A DNA stretch of 64,000 nt from contig NC_091094.1 in NCBI RefSeq assembly GCF_024713975.1, forward strand, positions 12,323,001 to 12,387,000, given 5' to 3'. A model generated the notes under the pieces. It saw only the letters and a list, made by a program, of their open reading frames with translations. It did not search any database and was not told the origin of the DNA. The translations under genes were made by a program, and so were the position numbers. This DNA comes from Paralichthys olivaceus (lineage: Eukaryota > Chordata > Actinopteri > Pleuronectiformes > Paralichthyidae). Shown one piece after another: positions 55,201-64,000 of this stretch. Position 1 is the stretch's first letter; the number at the start of each line of letters is the position of its first letter.

Positions 55201-58200
55201 GACAAGAGGCCGAGGGGAGCAGGAGCACAGAAGACTCAAGAACAAACTAGACTCTCTGCAAACAGTCACCATCTTTTTCATCTTCTGACCAAATGTAACT
55301 CACCAGACAAACACCAGGGGTAACGTAAAGCCAGCAATACTTCATCAGCGGCCACGGACGATAGCCAATCATGTCTTCAATGTTGTCATAGAGACGGTCT
55401 GCACCTGTTTATTGTGAGGAAAGGGAAGACTCTGTTTTAGTTTCAAATTTCTTTAAATAGAAAAGGTGTTCTGTGCAGTCACCCAGAATACAGTTTTGTA
55501 ACTACTATTTCAAAACACCAATTAAAAAGTTTTCCCTATTTTTTAAATTAGACAATAATGAAGAGTAATGATTAAAAGCTACTAACACAAGCGGAAAACT
55601 GTTAAATTATACAACATGAACTTCATAGCAGTACAGGTTTTTTTTTATAACTCAAACAAGCATGATTTGTACATTTAGTTCAGCTGGTTATTGACACTGT
55701 ATCGAAGGGTCCATGTCTGACTGACTGAATATACAGTATATTGGACTACGGACAGACCTGGTAACCAATAGATTGAGCACAGTGCAATTGTTACCCCTGT
55801 GAGGAAGCAGGCCTATTGAAGTCCCTCCTGACCAGAGGGGGGCAGTGTGAGTCATGTGTTTTTATAAAGGAAAACTGTGGAGCTCACACAGATCTTTTGT
55901 TTTCATTCACAGTCAGACTTCGAGCTAAAGAGACCACACACTCCTCAAGAGGATCTGATGTCCATCAGGCTTAAACAAGCTTAAACAGGAGTGATGGAGC
56001 AAACAAAGCTGGATATAAAATAGAACTTAGGAAATGAAGTGAAGACAAAGTGCCACATAAGTGAGAAGAAGTGCTTGTCACGTTGCTAATAAAGGAATGT
56101 AAACTGGGTAAACATTCACATCATGTAGTAGTATGTAAAAACTCTTTGTACACCAATAGTAAAATGTGGAAACAGTGTAGTGATCATTTCACTGTTTTTA
56201 ACCCAGACTTTTGTGTTGGTGTAAAGCTTTTCCAATGAAAAGGTTAAAATATATTTGCATCAGCTCATTCTTTACAGAATAACGATGACTTCAATATCAT
56301 ATGGTTGTGATGACTTCACCCAGAAAAAGAAGAGATTTTCCATTTACTTCTAAAGAAGAGAAGAAGCGCTCCACTGCCTTCGGGCCTGTTCACATGAACA
56401 AATGTAGCGAACATCTGCCTCTTGTTCAAATCTATATGTGTTGGTGAGAGGGTTGATAAAACACGGGGTTAGGGTCCCCTCACCCTTCCTGTGGTGAAAC
56501 AAATCCACAGCATGGCTTCATGTGGATTTCAACTTCGGTGAACTCGGACCCCCGGCATTCGCCTGCATTAGAGTATATGTGACCGAGCGAGCCCCTATAG
56601 AGGGGCTGAAGTTTCTCAATGACGTCTTCTACGAAATTCTGAATTTCAACAGAAATTACAAGACTCTAAACAGATGGGATGTGAAAAGACCATGAAATTA
56701 GAGAGACACGTAAATAAACTACAACAGAGAGACGCAAAATGATGAGAGGTGAGCCACAATCATAGATCACTAGTCTGTGTGTATCTTTTTCTGCTCCTGT
56801 GATGGGGGCTTTTATCTGTCTGTACCCGGGGACCTGTTCTGTCATGAGTGTGGAAAGTCAGGTCAAGTGGGACTGCACAACAGGTGGTTTGGCAGCAGAG
56901 GGTGCTATCCAGAGAAGGCCGGTTTATGTTTCACATGTTGCGTCAGCTCACAACAGAGGAAAATCTATTCAGGCGTACAGAATTGCTGGAACAAACTGAT
57001 ACGAACCAATTGAACGCTTCATCTTGTGGCTCTGATCTGTGCTTCACAAAGCGTGTTGTTCATCATTAGCTAATCACATTTACTTCAGTCCAAAAACAGA
57101 TAAAAGACTTTCAAATAATTTGTCACAAGGAATATGAGCCACTTAAGCTATTAAGTGAAAAAGCTCTAGTTTTCAGCAAACACTTATCTCATTTAACCAT
57201 AAACCAACCATTTGGAACCTTGTTATTCACATGCAGGGGGAGGCTGTGGCTCGGAAGAGTGGGTCGTCCACTAATGAGAGGGTCGGTGGTTTGATCCCAT
57301 TCTCTACCATTCCAAGTAAGACACTGAACCCCAATATGCCCAAAACTGCTGTACAGGCAATGTGAGTGATGCACATAGATGCACTGTATAAATGTAAATG
57401 GAAAAACTGTACTGTAAAGCACCTTGAACTAGAAAAGTGCTGTATAAATACATTTACACAGGATAACTGTGATGTAAATGTATAAACACATTTACACAGG
57501 ATAACCATAATGACTCACCGTATATCCATCCAATCGCTATCGACTGACACACTGACAGGAGGAGAAGATTGTTGCCGCTGCAAACATAATGGTCAAAGAG
57601 TTGAAGGAAATACAAGCCCCCCTGCAGGAAGAGAAAGGGTCTGTGTTTACTGCACATCAACACAAAAAACAACACACATTTCATTGTAAAAGGTTTTTTT
57701 TTTTGAGAGTTCATTATTTGTTCTTGGACAGTTCACTGATCGGCTTTTATTTCCAGTGAACTGGCCAAAAAACACGAAACCTTCTGGGAGAGAACAATGA
57801 GAGCTTTCACCTCTGTGACGAGGAGGAGGCCGAGAAAGAAGCACACAGAGCAGAGACAAAGGAGCAGCAACTCCCTACGATAAGCTCTTCGAAAAACTGT
57901 AGGAAACATGTCTGTCACCGACGTCATCAGGCACTCCAGACTGACAAACTGCCGGAGACACAGACCAAAGAACAAACTTTATTGAAAGAGAAAAACATAT
58001 TTTGACTCAAGTTCGGAAATTCATTTTTTTTATCTCACCTGTGTATCTGCACCCAACAAGATGACCATGACGAAGAAGCATATAGCCCACAACTGAGGTA
58101 GAGGCATCATGGCTACTGCACGTGGATAAGCAATAAATGCCAAGCCAGGACCTGTATTGACACATATTGTTCATATTTCATGCCACTTGTAAAATTACGT

Positions 58201-61200
58201 AAAAAATTCTTATATATGTTGTAGTGCTATTTGATATATACAATGGTAGTTTATTTAACTGGCCATATTTTTATACTAAGTGGGTCAGAACAATCTGCAA
58301 CAACTTCACAGTTTTGGTTGGTACACCACTTTTAATCTGTGTTTTTGGATCACAGCAGGCAACTGCACTGTAGCTGGTGAACATTGTGGAGCGTTTGAGC
58401 TATTGCAGATTTTAGGAAATTCAACAGAACATAAAATACAATGAATGAGTGAAATTTTGAAGATAATGCAGTTGAAATGAACGAGTAAGTATTCACACAA
58501 TATGCAGCATAAATGTGAGATAAATTATAAATATGTACTAGTTACCGAGTGGATCAATAACGTACAGCAGTTCAAAATAAACATTTTTCAGTCCTACTGA
58601 GAAACAGGGGGTGGATCTGATGATCCCTGAGTGTACTGTAACAGTGTTTTTACCAGAGGCAGCTACTTCAGATATGGGCAGTCCTTGTTCATACGACATG
58701 AATCCCAAAACGGAAAAGATTGCAAACCCTGCCACAAAACTGGACATGCCATTCACCAAACAAAGAACAAATGTATCTCTGAGGAAACAAAGAGACAAAA
58801 CAAAACCATCACTATGTGACTTTCATTTATTCCTTCTGTCTGAGGATGTAGATTGAACTTTTTCGAATTATTTTTTAACTCATGTCTAAAAGTTCTAAAA
58901 TGTTCAATGTGTAGGATTTAGGGCAGAAACTGAAAATGATATTAATTATTAAGTTTGTATTAGTGTATAATCACCAGATGTAACTTGTTTTTCAATTAAA
59001 TAACATATCAATCAACAATTTAAAAAAATATAGAAAAGAGAAAAGAAAATCTGATTATCTATAAATTGCTAGAATATCAGGACAAGCCAGTGTGTATTTT
59101 CTGAGTGAATTCCAACACTGAATAAAAGAACAAAAGCAGAGAGCACTTACTTGTAACAATCATTGTTATACTGATTGTAACTTCCCAGAGCAGTCAAACT
59201 CCCCTGACATATGCCAAAAGAGAAGAGAACTTGTGCACCTGCATCCATCCAAACCTGAGCACATACCGAAACATGAATTAGTAAAAGCCAGATAAATATA
59301 TGTTTTTCTTTACATTTCTTTACGTCTGACTGAGGAGGCAGCTCGTCTCTGTATTTATGTTGAATAGCTGATTTGTTACTTACTTGAGGGTCGACCAACC
59401 TTGTAGGGTCAGGATACAGGTAGAAAGCTATGCCATTCACGGCTCCTGGTAAAGTGAGTCCACGAGCCAACAGAACCACCAACATCACGTATGGGAAAGT
59501 GGCTGTAAAGTAAACTACCTGTCAACAGGAGACAAAGACAAGTTGTTGCTTTTAGTGCAGAACTGCTTACGGAGTTACACAAAACATAAAGTATTAAGTA
59601 GAGATCATTGAGAGCACTTCTGGAAACTGAAGCTGCTTAAGATGAATATTAAATACAAAAAACCCAAACCTACCATTCATTTTTGTTTGGAGGCATCTGC
59701 ATTTGTTTTGTTACTCAATTCTTTATTTATTATTCCGTCTGTTGTTTTTGGCTCCACTGGGTGTAATCTCCCACCACTAGAGGAAATCTACAAGGCCAGA
59801 CTACAAAAGAAATGCCTACGGCTTTAAAGGAACCCTCCCATCCAGTTAACTGCCTTATAAATTTTCTCCCCTCTCATAATTAACTGAAAAATGTTAAGAC
59901 AGAAACAATCGCATTCCAGAATAGTGCTTATCCCAAAGCTGTCTGCCTCCTAAACACTCTAGATGGAAGACTGCAGCCTGCAGAGTCAGTTGATCCAGAA
60001 ATTATCCAGAACTAACCTATTCAAATGTGTGAAAGTCCTTCACAGCGAGCGAAGGCTTGTGTTGATAATGTTTCTCACATGCAAAAGACACAAACTTTGC
60101 TGTAAACAAAAAATTGTGAAGTGGAATTCATGTCCTGCTCTCTCGCCTGAATGCTCCATGGTCTGATCTGCTGCGTTCTTCACGTCATATTCCCAAAAAT
60201 ATCCACTCAAATATTCTCAACATTTTTCACGTGCTCCCTAAATAAATTTCATGTGTTGAGGTTTTATTCATTTTAACATTTTATTTGAAATTTAAAATTA
60301 GGCTAGTTTAGTATTTATTATTCTATTATTTTAAGGACCTTTACTCGTGTGTTTCATACTCTTGTTGATGTTGGAATAAAGTATTAAAGCTTGAATCTTG
60401 AATCGTATAGATGTGTCATTCGATTCGTTGAGCTACTATTTGTCAATTAGTCAATCGACAACAAAAAAAACTGGAGCTATTTTAATAATCAATGAAATTG
60501 TAGACTTTATATCTTTAGTTTTTCATGTGTTTATCAGACACAACCTCATCTGTCCCTTTAGGCTTTGATAAATTCAAATTGGTGAGAGGAAGAGCTCACT
60601 GCTTTTTTGTATGAAGGCTTGACATATTTGGAAATTGATTACCACATAATTTCTGTGGTAAAAGCCTTGCCAATATTTTTAAGTCTCTTTCCCAAAGTGA
60701 ATGAGAGCACATCAATATGATTCATTAAGTTATAATCTGATAATAAATGCTGTAACAAACAGAACACACACATCTTGTATTGGAAGAGGTGCTGCAGTTT
60801 CATAGGGTAGAAAAGAAAGTGAATCTACAAACTTAAGTGTCATCTTCTGAAGGAATCCCTCATCACTTTACCTTTCCAGTGGATCGAACTCCTTTCCAAA
60901 CACAGAAGTAGCACAGGATCCACGCCAGCAGGAGACACAAGGCCAACTCCCACCTCAGGCTACCAACCTCCTCAATCCCTTGAGATATACCCAGTACTCG
61001 TCTCCTGAAAACAAACATACGGCCAAAAGTATTATCATGCAACATTACTGCTGATAGTGAAGAAATAAACGCTGGGATGTTTATTCAATACCACTAATGA
61101 TTAAGAAGGTTATTGTGATAGTAAAGAATGAATGATTAGTGTGACTGATCACATGCTGTTAGAGATACAAATGTTTTTGTCCTTGCAGAAGTAAAGATTC

Positions 61201-63485
61201 AATGAGTGGGGTTGAGTGAGATATTTTCTAAAAACTTCGACACTACTTACTAACATTAGTGATGCCGTGCACATATTCTGTATCAGCCCTCATACTAATG
61301 TCATAGTTTCTTTTATCATTTATGGCTATCATCAATTCATGTTTATATTATGTCATTTTCAGCCAAACAGTCTGTTTCTGAAACAGTTTCACTTCATTAA
61401 AGTCACCTTCGTGAATCGTGGACCACTAGTTTTGGGCAAAAGAAAATAATCCTGCTGAGCCACAGTGATGTGAAGTGTTTTATGTCAAAATGGTGTTCTT
61501 GTGTGTCTGAAACAGACTGTACTACATTCATGGTGTACTGAATGTTTTGCATGTTGCAATATCTGCCAAATTTATCTGTATCTATCGGCAAAATACTCTT
61601 TGAGATGCAGCCATAGACTGGGGTGGTGCAGCAGACGCAGGCAGGAGATAACATATTGATGCTGCTGCCGAGATCACGTGTTTTGGTCAAAAGCACCAGT
61701 CATGGTCATCGACACCAGCCAAAGCTCTTATCACCACGAACTCTCTTGACATCTTCGTTAGTGTGGTCTATGTATTCGGCTGCGCTTTTTCAACCAGAGG
61801 TGAAGGTTTGGTTTCAATAAAGTTGAGGTGAAACGTCATGATTGACAGCTGAGACTGAATCGCAATTAGTTGAGTACGTATATCGATCCCCTGATTGACA
61901 CTGTTTTGCTTGTATCCATAATATGTTAGCTTTGTTTCTGGATAGCGGAATGAAGAAGAGACGTGTTGTCCATCTTTATACGCACGCATGGGTGCATCAC
62001 ACAGGAAGTAACAGTTTATAACTGTCTACAAGACTATGTTTAGTTCATTTACCAGCAAAATAATGAATTGTTCATCAGCCACCTATGTGACGCTGTACTG
62101 AGCAATACACTAATGTCAGCTTGCTCGAGGTGATAATGAAACAGTGATGGTGAAACATGCCGATATTAAACAGCTAATATGTTTACCATGCCAGAGAAAA
62201 AGTCAGAGGTAGACTGCATAGTCAGGGATATTCACTGTCACATGACCATGAATATTTGTACGAACTTTGCTGCCAGAGTAGACGTTTAGATATTTCACAG
62301 ATATATGACAACTTTAATCTGCTGGTAGCATTATGAAGAACAGGTATGAAATGTTTGACAGATTCATCCTCTGTGGACCATGAACGTCTGAACAGAATTT
62401 CATGGTAAACCATCTCATAGTTGTTATTGTATTTCAGTTTGAACAAACCTACTTGACCTACTGCGTTGCTCCTAATGTGCACGTAGCCTACATTGGAGTT
62501 GTGATGGGCTAAACAACATGGACATGCAGCTCACCAGTGACCCACAAAGTATGTTCTGGAATTGGTGGGACTGACCTTTCTACGTGCTCTCATTAAAAAG
62601 TGGCTTCCAGAGACTCTCTTTTCAGAAAGCAGAAAGACAAAGACAGAGACAAACAACAAGAGGCCAGTCCACCTTCAGTGTCAGAGCCTGCAGAAAATCT
62701 GAGATCGGCTACAGAAGAGGACAGGTGTGAGTCGCACTTACTCCCAGAATTCTGTTGCAGGTGTTGTTGCGTTTGCTGTCCAGTTGGAGGAAAAATTTGT
62801 TTTATCAAATTCAACACAAGACTCTGAGAAAAAAAAAAGTGATATTTTGTTTAAACAAAGTGTAGATAAAACAAATCCTTGATCACAAAGACAGTTATGA
62901 TTCTGTATGTATAATTTAAATGTATAACACTGGAACACTAAAGCTGTATGCTTTAGGATGTTTTAGGTCTCTAACCTTCTGTCAGTGAGATTCAGGGCTT
63001 TGTGAAACTAATCAATAATCTATCCATCAATCAAGAATGCAATTTATTAGAAAGTGTCGTGTTTCCTGGATATGTTTTCCCTTTTCTTTAATATCGTGAA
63101 ATAGAGCATTTCCACATTTTCATTGATTTCTCAGAGAATAATTCATGGTTTTTGATGAAAAACAATCTGGCATGTTTGGAGAACTGATATTCATGAGTGT
63201 GTGAATTTTGATGCAGCTTTATTAAATCTAAGAGCCTCTTGGGCCTTGGTGAAGGTAAACGTTCTACTGATGTGACGTAGAACACATATACACGGATGTC
63301 TTTCATGCACACGGTTCCATTTCTGTGTCTGTTTCCATGGCTACCTGTGTTCCAGGTGTTTCTGCAGCTGGCCCACGGAACCTCGGCACTAAAAGATGAG
63401 AAGAGGTAGAAGAAGGCCCAAGCCTGGATGACGATGTACGACACGGCAGCGTATGCAATCACCACCTGGGTAGCATACCCGATCC
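52203..63485 (-). CDS. SLC6 Na+/Cl- dependent transporter, tandem copy B (5' exons beyond the window)
   Basis: Same subfamily and exon plan as copy A. Twelve exons, homologous to exons 3-14, join in phase: 63345-63485, 62742-62823, 60872-61004, 59384-59518, 59151-59254, 58654-58778, 58039-58151, 57811-57948, 57519-57621, 55304-55404, 54451-54621 and 52203-52352. Motifs: [34 protein letters not shown], an N-glycosylated loop ([12 protein letters not shown]), [96 protein letters not shown] and the tail ending SEMEMQV. Ten of the twelve visible exon lengths equal those of copy A; the extracellular-loop exon and the last exon differ. The start and TM1-TM2 exons must lie beyond 64000. The last exon is 2.1 kb from its neighbour, with a repeat between. 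An exact human orthologue cannot be named. Confidence 0.88.
52410..52690. repeat. Dispersed teleost repeat in the last intron of slc6 copy B
   Basis: It contains TTCATTAATTTCTCAGAGAA, AAAAATCCAGATCTAGTGAA and GGGCCTTGGTGGAGGTCTGC. The same blocks in the same order (CATTGATTTCTCAGAGAATA, GGGCCTTGGTGAAGG) recur at about 63100-63270 in copy B intron 3. It is a common fish family. It overlaps the intron just outside the last exon. Confidence 0.6.
54735..55260. repeat. Dispersed repeat in slc6 copy B intron
   Basis: A purine-rich run with AAACAAGATGACACTGGACA, GGCAGGTGAGACACATGAGG, AACAGGTGCAGACGATCACA and GGGCGGGAACTGAGGAGCAG resembles a dispersed fish repeat. Overlapping minus-strand ORFs (54825-55281), all Ser/Cys/Phe-rich in three frames, are composition artefacts of this element. 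Confidence 0.5.
57236..57460 (+). repeat. tRNA-like SINE or nonautonomous repeat in slc6 copy B intron
   Basis: It starts GGGGGAGGCTGTGGCTCGGA, then GGGTCGTCCACTAATGAGAG, a B-box-like GGTGGTTTGATCCC, GACACTGAACCCCAA, and ends GTAAAGCACCTTGAAC...AAAGTGCTGTATAAATACA. This is a widespread teleost repeat with a tRNA-like head. A further partial TATAAA-rich end duplicates near 57470-57500. Confidence 0.65.
59740..60415 (+). mobile_element. Possible degraded LINE 3' end
   Basis: Frames read [20 protein letters not shown] and, later in another frame, [20 protein letters not shown], resembling the C-terminal ends of fish non-LTR retrotransposon ORFs (the PRAVSLLN type). An AATAAAGTATTAAAGCTTGA tail with imperfect TTGAATC repeats follows at about 60390. 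The element is heavily decayed and its family is uncertain. Confidence 0.4.
63100..63270. repeat. Dispersed teleost repeat, same family as 52410-52690
   Basis: Shares TTTCTCAGAGAATAATTCAT and GGGCCTTGG with the 52410 copy, in the same orientation. It ends about 75 bases from the donor of the TM3 exon of copy B. Confidence 0.6.
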
Positions 63486-64000
63486 CTAAAGAGACAAGAG
63501 AAGAAACATTGATGACTGATGAAGATGGGCACAAATAATGCTGCAGCATTTATAAAAAACTGTTTTATTAGAAAGAGTATTGTCATTTCAGTTGCGTCAT
63601 AGTTTGTTGTTCGTGTCACTGCTCAATTCATAACATCAGGGCCACATGTGTGCAGCGGGCGTTGCTGTGAGCACAATTTAAGTGCGGTAAGGGACAAAGC
63701 GTTGCCAGCTGTTCTGAGGCGTATGAACTGGCTCGGGACAGACACGCCTGCTCACAGTGTGGCACCAAGCTTTAAGCTTTCAACAAAAAACGGAAGGTGT
63801 AGAGTCTCTTCTTCATGTCCGAGGTTGATTGGTAACATGATTTGATCTTATTTATAAGAGAGAGTGTGCAAACCCTGCCAATCAAAAAGCCTCCTTAAAA
63901 CTTACTACAGCAACTATTGCTTGATTAATCATATACCTCTGAGCCACAGACATCTACTGTTGTGCATGAACTATTAAAAACACATGACAGTTTATTATGA
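63486..64000. other. Intron 2 of slc6 copy B up to the window edge
   Basis: I looked on the minus strand for the TM1 ([10 protein letters not shown]) and TM2 (AFFIPY) exons and did not find them, so this stretch is intron. Nothing else was recognised. Confidence 0.5.

Noticed and set aside
54825-55281. Three overlapping Ser/Cys/Phe-rich ORFs
   Set aside because: Three frames open at once in a purine-rich dispersed repeat; none has protein features.

Overview
This is a vertebrate nuclear window, almost certainly from a ray-finned (teleost) fish. The genes have short coding exons with GT-AG introns. Compact intergenic spaces are filled with repeat types familiar from teleosts: TTAA-flanked MITEs, an L2-type LINE, a Ty3/Gypsy LTR element, a tRNA-like SINE and a (CTAT)n microsatellite. 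The proteins are closest to vertebrate families. I rebuilt exon structures by hand from splice sites and reading-frame phase; no search was run.

Layout: (1) 1385-3604, minus, the orthologue of human C1orf159, a small single-pass membrane protein of unknown function. (2) 7004-10258, plus, perm1, the muscle PGC-1/ERR-induced regulator, head to head with c1orf159. (3) 12581-21044, minus, a RERE/atrophin-2 type co-repressor that begins at a short-form first exon and has no room for the BAH-domain exons. (4) 22699-28934 (5' UTR exon to about 30600), minus, an ENO1-type enolase. (5) 31166-33011, plus, ppil1, a spliceosomal cyclophilin, head to head with eno1. (6) 33562-36132, plus, a decayed Gypsy-like retrotransposon whose integrase piece lies upstream of RT-RNase H (Gmr1-like order), ending in one LTR. 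(7) 37555-46475, minus, a complete SLC6 transporter of the GABA/betaine/taurine subfamily. (8) 46476-52202, a repeat-rich gap with a degraded LINE. (9) 52203 to beyond 63485, minus, a second tandem SLC6 copy whose first exons lie outside the window.

c1orf159 and perm1 are neighbours on human 1p36.33, and RERE and ENO1 are neighbours on 1p36.23, so the left half is a condensed version of conserved 1p36 synteny. The genes do not form a pathway. Enolase (glycolysis) and PERM1 (muscle oxidative programme) are both metabolic, and the two SLC6 genes are a lineage-specific tandem pair. I saw no defence, CRISPR or prokaryote-like system. The points most worth checking are the BAH-less rere locus, a two-base phase problem at eno1 exon 5, the integrase-first retroelement, the altered sodium-site motif in the tandem transporters, and a triple DR1 nuclear-receptor half-site array inside perm1.
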